The notes: generated by a model not told the origin, from the sequence alone. A stretch of 64,000 nt of DNA from Asanoa ishikariensis (GCF_900107455.1 NZ_FNQB01000003.1:434001-498000); one strand, 5' to 3'; positions 1 to 8,803 are shown, numbered from the stretch's first letter. Numbers and translations: made by a program.

Positions 1-213
1 GTAGCCGGTCACGCTGGTGTCGGCCCGTTCCGGCGCGGGCGCGGCCACCATGTCCGGGACACGACCCAGCACGGTGATGACGTGGCCGACGACGTCGCGC
101 ACCTGCCAGGGCGTGCACCGGGTGGGGCGCTCCCAGCCCGCCGCGGGCAGCGCGGCGACGAACGCGTGCGCCTCGGCGCGGAACGCGGACAGCACAGACT
201 CGCTCGACTCCAT
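1..213 (-). CDS. Mycothiol-dependent maleylpyruvate isomerase/DinB-type protein, N-terminal part
   Basis: The gene runs off the left edge of the window, leaving only the first 71 residues. Reading leftward from ATG at 213, the protein contains WERPTRCTPWQVRDVVGHV, the hallmark of the four-helix DinB/maleylpyruvate isomerase N-terminal fold, whose D-x-x-x-H element helps bind a divalent metal in mycothiol-dependent transferases. The substrate cannot be inferred. The frame is open without a stop from 213 to base 1. Confidence 0.72.
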   Translation of the reverse strand, partial: MESSESVLSAFRAEAHAFVAALPAAGWERPTRCTPWQVRDVVGHVITVLGRVPDMVAAPAPERADTSVTGY

Positions 214-271
214 CCCATGCACGCTAATTGATCATGGCAAGGGCAGGGGAGAGGCCAGGGAGTGTCCGAAA

Positions 272-715
272 TCAGGCGATATTACTGACGGGCTTGGCTA
301 CGTACGCCGTCTTGGCGTCCGGGTCGAAGCCGCAGGCGCGGTAGAAGGCGTGCGTGGCGGGGGTGCGGGACCCGGTCATCAGCATGACCTTGTAGCAGCC
401 GGCGTCCCAGGCGGCCTGGAGTGTGCCGGCCATGATCTGGCGGCCGAGCCCGGTGCCACGCACCGAAGCGTCGACGACGACGTTCTCGACGACCGCATAG
501 GGAGCCGCGCCGCGGGTCAGGTTCGGGATCACGTTCAGGTAGGTCGTCGCGACGACGACACCGGAAACCTCGAGCACGAACAGATCCAGTCCGGGCGTCG
601 CCAGGATCCGCCGGAACGTCTCCGCCGCGCCGGCCGGCAACGGGTCGGCGGGGTGCAGCTGCCGGTACAGGCCGAGGATCGCTTCGAGGTCGCCCTCCCG
701 GGCCACACGGAACAT
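272..715 (-). CDS. GNAT family N-acetyltransferase
   Basis: This 147-residue cytosolic protein is a complete single-domain GNAT acyl-CoA-dependent acetyltransferase. Motif A is visible near residues 78-96 (VVVDASVRGTGLGRQIM, with the R-G-x-G-L-G acetyl-CoA pyrophosphate loop), followed by the motif B segment ATHAFYRACGF near residue 120. Length is normal for the family. The substrate is unknown. It is transcribed leftward, and a 6-2-6 inverted repeat at 748-761 lies just upstream and may be its control site. Confidence 0.85.
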   Translation of the reverse strand: MFRVAREGDLEAILGLYRQLHPADPLPAGAAETFRRILATPGLDLFVLEVSGVVVATTYLNVIPNLTRGAAPYAVVENVVVDASVRGTGLGRQIMAGTLQAAWDAGCYKVMLMTGSRTPATHAFYRACGFDPDAKTAYVAKPVSNIA

Positions 716-747
716 GCCAGGACACCCCCGGGATAACTGGTTGTTCG

Positions 748-761
748 ATAATGCACATTAT
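748..761. promoter_or_regulatory. AT-rich inverted repeat upstream of the GNAT gene
   Basis: ATAATG-CA-CATTAT forms a 6-2-6 inverted repeat, 33 bases before the GNAT start at 715. It is the most AT-rich stretch of this very GC-rich neighbourhood, so it is probably a promoter element or an operator. No regulator can be named. Confidence 0.4.
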
Positions 762-791
762 GTAAACCTGCGAGCTGAACCGGAGCCCCGC

Positions 792-1580
792 TCACATCGT
801 GAGGTCGACCACCAGCGGGCGGTGGTCCGAGACCCCGACCGCCGGAGTGGTCGCCGACACCGTGTGCGGCCACCGGCCCCACCCGCGCGGGTCCGCCAGC
901 ACATGGTCGAGTTGCACGCGCGGCCCCGACGACGGGAACGTCGGCAGTCTCCCCAGCGGACGCCACCCCGACGCGAGCGCCGCCGGACCGGCCGGCAGGT
1001 TCAGGTCGCCGAGCAGCACCCGCGGCGCCGGGAACGTGCGCAGGAGCCGGACCACCTGGCGGAGCTGCCACAGGTTCCAGCCCGGTACGAACGACAGGTG
1101 CGTCGCACCCACCGTCACGTCGCCCCACGGCGTGTCCAGGACCGCGACCACCAGCACGCGTGGCTCGTCGCGCAGCAACATCGGACGGCCCCGGCCGCCC
1201 GGTCCCAGCGCGTAGATCGGGCCCGGCACCGGCGACGGTGAGAGCCGCAGCGTCCGCCACGACCGCGCCGGGTAGCGGCTCACCAGGCCGATGCCGTAGT
1301 TGGGCTCGTCGGCCCCGTCGTCGTCGAAGGACAGTGGACGGTACGTCTCCCCCGGCGTGCCGACCACCGCCGCCACGAACCGGTGCGCGACCGCCCCGGA
1401 CGCCTGCGCCGCCAGCACCGTCAGGTCCAGCGAGCCGGACCGCGGCTGGAGGCGGTCCACCTCCTGTAGGGCGAGCACGTCGGCGTCGATCGTCGCCACC
1501 GCGTCCGCGAACCGTGTCCGGTCGACGATCCCGTCGTCGATGGACCTGCCATGGAGCACGTTGAAGGTCGCCAACCGCAC
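792..1580 (-). CDS. Endonuclease/exonuclease/phosphatase family protein
   Basis: A 262-residue metal-dependent phosphoesterase of the DNase I-like superfamily. The N terminus VRLATFNVLHGRS supplies the metal-binding Asn, LALQEVDR the catalytic Glu, LLGDLNLPAG (the GDxN motif) the Asp/Asn pair, and VGVSDHRPLVVDL the C-terminal SDH motif, so all core elements are intact. No signal peptide is visible, so the substrate may be nucleic acid, a phospholipid or an inositol phosphate. Start is GTG at 1580, and the gene diverges from the small membrane peptide at 1618. Confidence 0.85.
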   Translation of the reverse strand: MRLATFNVLHGRSIDDGIVDRTRFADAVATIDADVLALQEVDRLQPRSGSLDLTVLAAQASGAVAHRFVAAVVGTPGETYRPLSFDDDGADEPNYGIGLVSRYPARSWRTLRLSPSPVPGPIYALGPGGRGRPMLLRDEPRVLVVAVLDTPWGDVTVGATHLSFVPGWNLWQLRQVVRLLRTFPAPRVLLGDLNLPAGPAALASGWRPLGRLPTFPSSGPRVQLDHVLADPRGWGRWPHTVSATTPAVGVSDHRPLVVDLTM

Positions 1581-1617
1581 CTATGCACCCTACGGGGTCG
1601 TGTGACAGGGTGGCCGC

Positions 1618-1707
1618 GTGATCTTCAAGCTCCTGGTGTGCGCCGCGCTCGTCTTCATCCTGATCGGAATGGCCGGCATCTACCTGCGGCGCTCCCGGGA
1701 CCGCTGA
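1618..1707 (+). CDS. Small single-span membrane peptide (29 aa)
   Basis: A GTG-started open frame encodes 29 residues: a hydrophobic stretch (LLVCAALVFILIGMAGIYL) followed by the basic tail RRSRDR. This is the layout of a single-pass inner-membrane microprotein with its C terminus in the cytoplasm. It sits in the 199-bp gap between two well-supported genes. No function is proposed. The sequence looks protein-like, but its small size keeps confidence moderate. Confidence 0.5.
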   Translation: MIFKLLVCAALVFILIGMAGIYLRRSRDR

Positions 1708-1747
1708 GCTTCCCGGAGGCCGTGGGGCGCGTGCGAGCCCCGGGGTC

Positions 1748-1766
1748 AGAGGTAAGGCTGCCCTTA
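1748..1766 (+). promoter_or_regulatory. IdeR/DtxR-type iron box at the siderophore operon promoter
   Basis: AGAGGTAAGGCTGCCCTTA fits the actinobacterial iron-box consensus TTAGGTTAGGCTAACCTAA, including the central AGGCT and the outer AGGT/CCT arms; internally it reads TAAGG-CTGC-CCTTA. It immediately precedes TAGGCT (1768-1773), a good -10 hexamer six bases before the GTG at 1780, so iron-loaded IdeR/DmdR bound here would block the promoter. The match is seen; repression under iron sufficiency is inferred from the family. Confidence 0.75.
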
Positions 1767-1779
1767 GTAGGCTGGTGCG

Positions 1780-3189
1780 GTGAGTGGCACGACGGCGGAG
1801 CCCCTCGACGGGCCCGACCCGTCGACGACCACGCGATGGCTGGAACGCCACCGCCCTGACCTGCACGCCGCCTACCTTCGCGAGCTACCGGCCGCGCGCG
1901 CGGCGATCCGGCACCGCCTGGTCACCGCGATCGCCCGCGAGCACCTCGACGGCCCGCGATCAACGGGCGAAGACCCCGCCGAGCTCCTGCGCGCCATGGG
2001 CCACGACGGGTTCGCCGCCGAGGTCGACAACAGCGTCGCCAACCTCGCCCTCGCGCAGGCCACCCAGCCCCACCCCGACGGCGGTCCCCCGGCCATCACG
2101 AGAGCGACCCCGCCGCACTGGGAGCAGCTCGTCGTCGACGGGCATCCGCTGCACCCCGGCTGCCGCACCCGCACGGGGATGACCACGGCGGACGTCCTCG
2201 CGTACGCCCCCGAGCACCGCACCGTCGTCGACCTCGTCCAGGTCGCCGTGCCCCCGGACCGCTGGCACACCACCGGCGCCGGCCTGCCCCCACTGCTGCA
2301 CCTGCACCCCTGGCAGGCCGAGCGGGTCGAAGAACTGCGCCGCGTCGGCACCCGCCCCGCGCGGCCGCTGATGTCGCTGCGCACCCTGGCCCCGCTCGAC
2401 GACCCGACCCTGCACCTCAAGACCGCGATCGACGCCCAGCTCACCAGCGCCGTGCGCACCGTGTCCCCGGCCGCCGTCGAAAACGGACCGAACCTGACCG
2501 GATTGCTGGCCAGCCTCAGCACGGACGTCACGATCCTGCGGGAGTACGCCGCCGGCGCCGTCCTCACCGACGGCCGACCCGACAGGCGCCTCGCCGTCGT
2601 CCACCGCCAGGCACCACCACCGGACGCGATCCCCGTCGGCGCGCTGTCCGCGCCCTCACCGGCCGACGGCGCCCCTCTGGCCCGTGAGGCCGTCCGCCTC
2701 GCCTACGGCGGCGACCCCCGGCCGTTCCTGTCCGACCTAACCCGCCTGCTCGTCAAAGGCCCTCTCGAACTGCTCGACCGCGGCATCGGCCTCGAGGCAC
2801 ACGGCCAGAACACCCTCGTCACCCTCCACCACGGACGCCCGGCCACCCTCTACTACCGCGACGTCGGCGGCATCCGGATCAACCCGGACAAGCTCGGGAC
2901 CACGCTGCCGCCCCTGCACGGCGACCTGACCGCCGCCGACCCCGACGAGCCCGAGACCACCCTGTTCGCCGCCCTCACCGTCGTGTTCGGACAACTCGTC
3001 GGCACCCTCGCCGGCGCCACCGACACCCCACCCGACGAGCTATGGGCCGCCGTCGCGAAGACCGCCGGCGAACGCCTCACCCGTCGCGACACCTTGCCGA
3101 TCAAAGCCACCACCACCATGCGCCTGGCCCCGGACCCACTGGAACCCCGCTGGGCGTACGTCCCGAACCCGCTCCTGGAGCACCGGTGA
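1780..3189 (+). CDS. IucA/IucC family NIS siderophore synthetase (first of two)
   Basis: A 469-residue NRPS-independent siderophore synthetase. These enzymes adenylate a carboxylate, usually citrate, and condense it with an amine or alcohol. The ATP-binding HPGCRTRTG motif is near residue 125, VENGPNLTGLL near 233, and GIGLEAHGQNTLV with YYRDVGGIRI near 337-365. It is shorter than the usual ~600 residues, mainly at the N terminus. GTG at 1780 gives a probably leaderless mRNA. Its stop overlaps the start of the next synthetase (GTGA), so the two are translationally coupled. The substrate pair cannot be read from sequence. Confidence 0.88.
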   Translation: MSGTTAEPLDGPDPSTTTRWLERHRPDLHAAYLRELPAARAAIRHRLVTAIAREHLDGPRSTGEDPAELLRAMGHDGFAAEVDNSVANLALAQATQPHPDGGPPAITRATPPHWEQLVVDGHPLHPGCRTRTGMTTADVLAYAPEHRTVVDLVQVAVPPDRWHTTGAGLPPLLHLHPWQAERVEELRRVGTRPARPLMSLRTLAPLDDPTLHLKTAIDAQLTSAVRTVSPAAVENGPNLTGLLASLSTDVTILREYAAGAVLTDGRPDRRLAVVHRQAPPPDAIPVGALSAPSPADGAPLAREAVRLAYGGDPRPFLSDLTRLLVKGPLELLDRGIGLEAHGQNTLVTLHHGRPATLYYRDVGGIRINPDKLGTTLPPLHGDLTAADPDEPETTLFAALTVVFGQLVGTLAGATDTPPDELWAAVAKTAGERLTRRDTLPIKATTTMRLAPDPLEPRWAYVPNPLLEHR

Positions 3190-4778
3190 ACAGCGATCTC
3201 GACCACGCCGCCCAGCACACCGCGCAACGCCTGACCCGGGTAGCGCCCGCGCTCGTCGGGCCGTTCCGGGCGGCCCTCCCGCACGCCGCCGCCACCGTCG
3301 GGCGCCGCCTCGCCGGCGCCCTCTACCGGGAGGACATCGGCGACGCCCGGGAACGGTTCGCCGGTGTCGGCCGCCGCCACGGCTTCGACCGCCTGGAGGT
3401 CGACAAGCTCGACGACCTGCCCGCCGGCCCCGCCGCGCTGCTCCCGCCCGGCCTGCCGGGCGCCGACGGCCTCGCCGAGGAGCTCACCGACGCGACCGTC
3501 AACCTCGCCCTCGCGTACGCCCGGCCCCAGCCGCCCGACCCCGGCCAGGACCCCGACGCCCGCGCCCTCGCCTACGAGCGCCTCGCGATCGACGGACACA
3601 ACCTGCACCCGTGCGGCCGCACCCGCCTCGGCTGGGACACCGCCGACACCCTCCGCCACGACGTCGAGGCCGGCAGCACCACGGTCGCGTTCGTCGCCGT
3701 GCACCCGGACCTGCACGTCGGCGACGACCTCGGCGCCACCCTCGCCGACCTCTACGACGACGTGCCACGCGGGCACGCGGTCATACCCGTGCACCAGTGG
3801 CAGCGCGACACCGTCCTGCGCCACCGCTACGCCGACCTCTACCGCGACGGACTGATCCGCGACCTCGACGGCACCCTGGACGCCGCACCCACCGCCGCCG
3901 TGCGCACCCTGCTGCTCCCACCGGCGAGTGACGGCCACCGCCGCTACCTGAAGGTCTCCCTCGACATCCAGGTCACCTCAACGCGCCGCAGCATCTCCAC
4001 CGCCAGCACCCGCAACGGCCCGGCGATCTCCACGCTCTTACACCGGCTCCTGGCCACAGACCCGACCGTCCTGCTGCTCGCCGAGACCGCCGGGACCGCC
4101 CTGACCGCCGGCGCCGGACGCGACGGCTCCGCGATCCTGCGCGCCGGCCTCGACGGCCATCTGAGCCCGGACGAGACCGCCATCCCCGGAGGCGGCCTGA
4201 CCGCCGGAGACACCCTCGACCGGCTCGTGCCAGCCGGAGCGGGGAATGCTCTCCGCTTCGTCGGCGACTACGGCCGGCTGCTCCTGCCCCCAGTGGTCAC
4301 CCTCGCCGCCCGGCACGGCATCGCCCTCGAAGCCCACCTCCAGAACTGCCTGCCCACCTTCGTCGACGGCCGCCCACACCGGATCGTCTTCCGCGACTTC
4401 GCCGGCCTGCGCATGTACCTGCCGCGCCTCGCCGACCCGCCGCCGCTGTGGCCCGGCTCCGTCATCGCCACCGACGACGTCGACGTCATGCGCGCCAAGC
4501 TCGGCTACACCGCCCTGCAGGCCCACCTCGGCGAAATCGTGGTGCGCCTCACCGGCTCCCACGACCTCGACGAGGACAGCGCCTGGCGGGCCATCCGCGA
4601 CGCCCTCGACGAGGCGTACGAGCCGCTGCTCGCCGACCCCGCCACCGCCGCCGCGGCCCGCGCCGACCACGCCGCCCTGACCGCCCGCACCGTCCCGCAC
4701 AAAGCACTCGTCCGGATGCGGCTCGCCGGACACGGCGACCGCTACGTGCCGGTGCACAATCCGCTACATGATCCCTGA
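3186..4778 (+). CDS. IucA/IucC family NIS siderophore synthetase (second of two)
   Basis: A 530-residue second NIS synthetase. The start is taken as GTG at 3186 because it overlaps the preceding TGA by four bases; upstream extension only reads through the previous gene. Family motifs: DGHNLHPCGRTRLGW near residue 140, STRNGPAISTLL near 275, and GIALEAHLQNCLPTF with FRDFAGLRMY near 377-405. Two synthetases in tandem suggest successive, asymmetric acylation of a citrate-type core. The next gene begins 11 bases before this one ends. Confidence 0.88.
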   Translation: MNSDLDHAAQHTAQRLTRVAPALVGPFRAALPHAAATVGRRLAGALYREDIGDARERFAGVGRRHGFDRLEVDKLDDLPAGPAALLPPGLPGADGLAEELTDATVNLALAYARPQPPDPGQDPDARALAYERLAIDGHNLHPCGRTRLGWDTADTLRHDVEAGSTTVAFVAVHPDLHVGDDLGATLADLYDDVPRGHAVIPVHQWQRDTVLRHRYADLYRDGLIRDLDGTLDAAPTAAVRTLLLPPASDGHRRYLKVSLDIQVTSTRRSISTASTRNGPAISTLLHRLLATDPTVLLLAETAGTALTAGAGRDGSAILRAGLDGHLSPDETAIPGGGLTAGDTLDRLVPAGAGNALRFVGDYGRLLLPPVVTLAARHGIALEAHLQNCLPTFVDGRPHRIVFRDFAGLRMYLPRLADPPPLWPGSVIATDDVDVMRAKLGYTALQAHLGEIVVRLTGSHDLDEDSAWRAIRDALDEAYEPLLADPATAAAARADHAALTARTVPHKALVRMRLAGHGDRYVPVHNPLHDP

Positions 4779-5904
4779 ACGGGTCGCCGCGGCCCTGCGC
4801 GAAGCCCGCCGCCCCGTCTGCGCCTACGTCTACGCCCCGGCCGTCGCCATAGGTCGGATCGCCGCCCTGCGCGAAGCCCTGCCCACCGGCACCCGCGTCC
4901 TCTACGCCGTCAAGGCCAACAGCAACCCCGACCTCGTACGCGCCATCTCCGCCCACGCCGACGGCCTCGAGGTCGCCTCCGGCGGAGAGCTCGCCTTGGC
5001 CCGGGAGACCGGCGCCAAGGAGATCGCGTTCGCCGGCCCCGCCAAGACCGACGACGAGCTAGCCGCCGCCGTCACCGCCCACGCCATGATTCACGTCGAG
5101 AGCGCCCACGAGCTGCGCCGCCTGGCCCACATCGCACAGGGAAGAGCGGTCCGCGTCGCCCTGAGGGTCAACCGGGCCGCCGACACACCCAGTGGCAGCC
5201 ACCGCATGACCGGCACACCCACCCCGTTCGGCATCGCCGAGGAAGACCTCGACACCCTGCCCCGCGACCTGCCGATCAGCGGCTTCCACCTGCACGCCGT
5301 CTCCAACAACCTCGACGCCGCCGCCCACGCCGCCTTCATCAACGACGCACTCACCTGGTCGGAGCACACCGCCGCGCGCCTGGGCATCACCCTGCGGTAC
5401 GTCAACGCCGGCGGCGGCTTCGGCATCGACTACACCGGCGACACCACGTTCGACCTGAGCCGCCTCCAGATCCGAACGCCGCCAAAAGGCGTCACCCTCG
5501 CCGTCGAACCCGGCCGGTGGATCGCCGCCGACACCGGCTGGTACGCCGCCGAAGTCATCGACCTCAAACGCAACCACGGCCGCTGGTTCGCCGTCCTCCG
5601 CGGCGGCACCCACCACTTCCGGCTACCCGCCGCCTGGGGCTACAGCCACCCCTTCACCGTCCTGCCCATCGACGACTGGCCCCACCCGTTCCCCCGTCCG
5701 GAGGTATCCGACGTCCCCGTCGACGCCACCGGCGAACTGTGCACACCCCGCGACGTCCTCACCCGCGGCCAACACGTCGACCGGCTCCGCGTCGGCGACG
5801 TGCTCGTCCTCGCCCGCACCGGCGCCTACGGCTGGGACATCTCCCACCACGACTTCCTCCGCCACCCGTACCCGGAGGTAAAGGTCCTCAGGCACGTGGG
5901 TTAG
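4768..5904 (+). CDS. Type III PLP-dependent decarboxylase (SbnH-like)
   Basis: A 378-residue fold-type III (alanine-racemase/DAP decarboxylase) enzyme. LYAVKANSNPDLV carries the PLP Schiff-base lysine (about residue 49), GGGFGIDY and EPGRWIAADTG bind the cofactor phosphate, and GELCTPRDVL near residue 325 supplies the second-subunit catalytic Cys. Beside IucA/IucC genes such enzymes, for example SbnH of staphyloferrin B synthesis, decarboxylate an amino-acid part of a siderophore intermediate or supply a diamine. That role is inferred from context. It overlaps the upstream gene by 11 bp. Confidence 0.82.
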   Translation: MIPERVAAALREARRPVCAYVYAPAVAIGRIAALREALPTGTRVLYAVKANSNPDLVRAISAHADGLEVASGGELALARETGAKEIAFAGPAKTDDELAAAVTAHAMIHVESAHELRRLAHIAQGRAVRVALRVNRAADTPSGSHRMTGTPTPFGIAEEDLDTLPRDLPISGFHLHAVSNNLDAAAHAAFINDALTWSEHTAARLGITLRYVNAGGGFGIDYTGDTTFDLSRLQIRTPPKGVTLAVEPGRWIAADTGWYAAEVIDLKRNHGRWFAVLRGGTHHFRLPAAWGYSHPFTVLPIDDWPHPFPRPEVSDVPVDATGELCTPRDVLTRGQHVDRLRVGDVLVLARTGAYGWDISHHDFLRHPYPEVKVLRHVG

Positions 5905-5913
5905 CGTCGGCCC

Positions 5914-6714
5914 GTGACGACGCCAACCAGCCTGCGCTCCGGCCGCCGGGTCCACACCGGACGCCGCCTCGGCCAGGTGATCGGCCGCAAACCCACCGGC
6001 GTCACCGCCGGCCAGTGGAACACCGCCGCCAACGTCGTCGTCGACTACCTGATCACCGACCCCGACACCGACCGGCCCGACTTCGCCCTGCTCTTCACCG
6101 ACACCGCGGACACAAAAGTCGCCCGGATGACCACCAACGTCTGCGACGCCGTCGGCCTGCCCCTGCTGCGGATCACCTCACCGACCCTGACCGCGGCCGA
6201 GAACGGCACCCAGATCCTCGGCTACATCCTCGACGCGCGCGCCTTCGGCGCCGACGCCGACTTCGGCGGCTACCGCGACATCGTCGGCCGCCTCCCCGAC
6301 GGCCGCACCGGCTACGTCAACGACCTCTCCTCGGTCGCCCGCGCCACCGCCGTCGACGCGTACGCCGCCCGCCAGCTCTTCGACCCCATCATCCGCGGCA
6401 TCCGCGTCCACTGGACCGGCGGACCCGCCGAAGGATGGGCCTGGGTCCAGCTACACGAAGGCGGCTACGTCTTCGAACGCGTCCAGCTCGCTGAACACCG
6501 CACCACCTGCGGCGTGCCCGCCGACCGGCTCGCCGAGGACCTCGCCGGCGCCGCCATCGGCCAACGCCTCAAACTGCGCCACAGCGCCCAGCCGGACCTC
6601 GTCGACCTCGCACACATCGAGGCCCGGCTGAGGGAGCTGTCGACCCGCCGCGAAGAGCTGGTCGACGGCTTCCCCTACGAACACCTGCTGGTCGATCAGC
6701 CCGCCGCTCGATAG
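5914..6714 (+). CDS. Uncharacterised protein at the end of the siderophore operon
   Basis: A 266-residue soluble protein starting with GTG at 5914, nine bases after the decarboxylase. I do not recognise it firmly. The segment PDFALLFTDTADTKVARMTT and then AVGLPLLRI resembles the core of DUF2726-type nuclease-fold proteins, but the expected catalytic E-x-D-G and His are absent. It has no export signal, no membrane span and no ParB/SbnI signature. Tight spacing suggests a part in siderophore assembly or its control. It ends 19 bases into the convergent sigma/GH128 gene. Confidence 0.7.
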   Translation: MTTPTSLRSGRRVHTGRRLGQVIGRKPTGVTAGQWNTAANVVVDYLITDPDTDRPDFALLFTDTADTKVARMTTNVCDAVGLPLLRITSPTLTAAENGTQILGYILDARAFGADADFGGYRDIVGRLPDGRTGYVNDLSSVARATAVDAYAARQLFDPIIRGIRVHWTGGPAEGWAWVQLHEGGYVFERVQLAEHRTTCGVPADRLAEDLAGAAIGQRLKLRHSAQPDLVDLAHIEARLRELSTRREELVDGFPYEHLLVDQPAAR

Positions 6715-8732
6715 GCCGTACCCATCGGCGTCAACGCGCCACTCTCCTTGTACAGGCCGGTGTGGCTGTCACTCGTCGACGGCAACCCGAACCACGAGTA
6801 GCGCTCCACGTACGACAGGCCCTCCAGCATGTCCGTCGCCCCGTTGATGAACGCCACCTGCTGCGCGTCCGTCGGATAGTGCGCACCCGACCCGTCGAAC
6901 CGGATCAACGCGAACTCCGTCAACCAGATCGGCAGCTTGTACTTCGCGTACACCTGCTGGATGTAGCCCCGCAGCTGCCCGACGGCCGCCGCCGAGAAGT
7001 CACCCCCGTACCAGTGCAGGGTGATGAAGTCGACCCGGTAGCCCTTGTCCTTCGCACCCTTCATGAACTGGTCCAGCCACTTGCCGCTGTCCGCCGCACC
7101 GAACGCCACCGACGGGCTGCCCAACCGCATCCCCGTCGCCTGCAGCTTCGGCCACAGCTCCAACGCCTTCGCCGGCGTCATGTTCGCCTGCTCCGCCATG
7201 TCCGGCTCGTTGAACCCCAGCAGCGTGTCACCCTCGCGCTTGGCCTGCGCCAACGTCGAGTCGGTGGCGTTCGCCGTGCCCCAGATCATCGGTACGAACT
7301 CGACACCCGACGCCGGCATCCGGTCGTTGTTCGCACCCCAGTTGTAGTACCAGGACGCGCCCACCGCCTTCAGGCCCGCGCTCACCTTGGGGAAGTCCCA
7401 GACCGCGGCACCCTTCTTCTCCGTCGTGCCGGTAGGCGGCAACGGCGCCCGCTGCGTCTTCTTCACGGTCGGCTTCGCGGTGGGCGAGACCGTCGCCGAC
7501 GGCACGGCCGTCGGACTCGGCGTCGCATCAGGGGATACGAGCGACGACGCACTGGCGCTCACCGGAGGCAACACGGCCGCGGCGGGCACCGCGTCCCCGT
7601 TGCGGACCACGCCGAACGTGACCACCGCCGTCGTCGCCACCGCCACCGTGGCGACCGCGGCCGCCACCGGCTTGCTGATCAGGAACCCCTTCACCAACCA
7701 GCCCGCGCTCTTGGCGGCCGTACTCGCGGCACCCACCGCACCGGAGCCGCCTGCCCCCGTGGCGGCGGCTCCCACGGTCGAGGCTCCACCGAGGCCCGGC
7801 ATCGCCGCCGTCGTGCCCGCCACCTCAGCGCCCCACGCGCCGGCCGCCGTGCTCCCCGTGCCTGTCCACGCGGCCGCGCCACTGGTCGCCGCGGTCCAGC
7901 CCGCGCCACCGACGGCACCGCCGGCCACCGCACCAGCGGCCGAGCTCACCATCGCCGCCACCAGACCCGCCGCCGGCGCCACCAGGCCGATACCGGCCAG
8001 CAGCCGCTCCGCCGCGACGAGCTGCTCCGACGCCGGCCCGCAGTACGCGCACTCCCGGATGTGCCGGGAGAGCCGCTTGCGCCACAGCGCGTCCGGATGC
8101 CCGGACCAGCCCGCCAGCACCCCGATCAGCTCCGGGCAACGCGGCCGGCTGGACAACGCCCGCACCACCGCCCGGGCCGTATCGAGGGTCGCCTTCATCC
8201 GCTGGACGCGTACCGCCGCGTGCTGGTTCGTCACCCCCAACGACTGCGCCAGCTCGTCACGGGTCAGCTCGCCGGAGGCCTCCAGCCACCACAGCGACAG
8301 CAGCTCCTGATCGTCCTGGTCGAGCCAGCGGGTCGCCTCGACGACCTCACGCCGCTGACCGGACAGCTCCAACCGCAGAATCGTCAGGTTGGCGAAGTCC
8401 GCACCCGGGTCGGTGACGTCGTCGCTGCCCGGGTAGCCGAGCTGACCGGCCTGCCGCGCCCGGTAGGGGTCCGACTGCCGATCCCGCACCTGCCGCACCG
8501 CGATCGCGACCAGCCACGCCCGGAAGCTCGCCGGATCGCGCAGCCCCCGCAGCCCCGTGACACAGCGAAGCATCGTCTCCTGAACGACGTCGTCGACGTC
8601 GGCGTGCCCGTCGAGCGCTCGACCGACGACGTTGTAGACCAGTGGTAGGTATTCCGCCACGAGCCGTTCGACCGCCCGCGGATCACCGTCCTGAGCGGCG
8701 AGCACCAACGCCCGCTCATACCCTTCGCGCAT
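6696..8732 (-). CDS. ECF sigma factor fused to zinc-finger, membrane span and GH128 glycosidase
   Basis: A 678-residue multidomain protein. Residues 1-190 are sigma-70 regions 2 and 4 (VDDVVQETMLRCV; QSLGVTNQHAAVRVQRM). Near 224, HIRECAYC matches the HxxxCxxC zinc motif of anti-sigma factors. An Ala/Gly-rich stretch, a transmembrane helix (about 347-370) and a Pro/Ser/Thr linker follow. From about 442 to the end is a GH128 (Asl1-like) glucanase domain with GFNEPD (acid/base) and IWLTEFA (nucleophile). ATG at 8732 was chosen over an ATG 36 bases upstream because AAGGAG lies six bases before it. The architecture implies an intracellular regulator tethered to an extracellular glycan-active sensor; proteolytic release is possible but not shown. 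Confidence 0.9.
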   Translation of the reverse strand: MREGYERALVLAAQDGDPRAVERLVAEYLPLVYNVVGRALDGHADVDDVVQETMLRCVTGLRGLRDPASFRAWLVAIAVRQVRDRQSDPYRARQAGQLGYPGSDDVTDPGADFANLTILRLELSGQRREVVEATRWLDQDDQELLSLWWLEASGELTRDELAQSLGVTNQHAAVRVQRMKATLDTARAVVRALSSRPRCPELIGVLAGWSGHPDALWRKRLSRHIRECAYCGPASEQLVAAERLLAGIGLVAPAAGLVAAMVSSAAGAVAGGAVGGAGWTAATSGAAAWTGTGSTAAGAWGAEVAGTTAAMPGLGGASTVGAAATGAGGSGAVGAASTAAKSAGWLVKGFLISKPVAAAVATVAVATTAVVTFGVVRNGDAVPAAAVLPPVSASASSLVSPDATPSPTAVPSATVSPTAKPTVKKTQRAPLPPTGTTEKKGAAVWDFPKVSAGLKAVGASWYYNWGANNDRMPASGVEFVPMIWGTANATDSTLAQAKREGDTLLGFNEPDMAEQANMTPAKALELWPKLQATGMRLGSPSVAFGAADSGKWLDQFMKGAKDKGYRVDFITLHWYGGDFSAAAVGQLRGYIQQVYAKYKLPIWLTEFALIRFDGSGAHYPTDAQQVAFINGATDMLEGLSYVERYSWFGLPSTSDSHTGLYKESGALTPMGTAYRAAG

Positions 8733-8803
8733 CGCACCTCTCCTTGAAGCCGCCCCATCGTGGCTCACAGGAGACGACCAAGGCGACCGCCGGATAACAC
8801 AAT

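Noticed and set aside
5914-6714. SbnI/ParB-like regulator at the end of the siderophore operon
   Set aside because: Length and position fit, but no ParB box or SbnI-type motif could be found in the translation.
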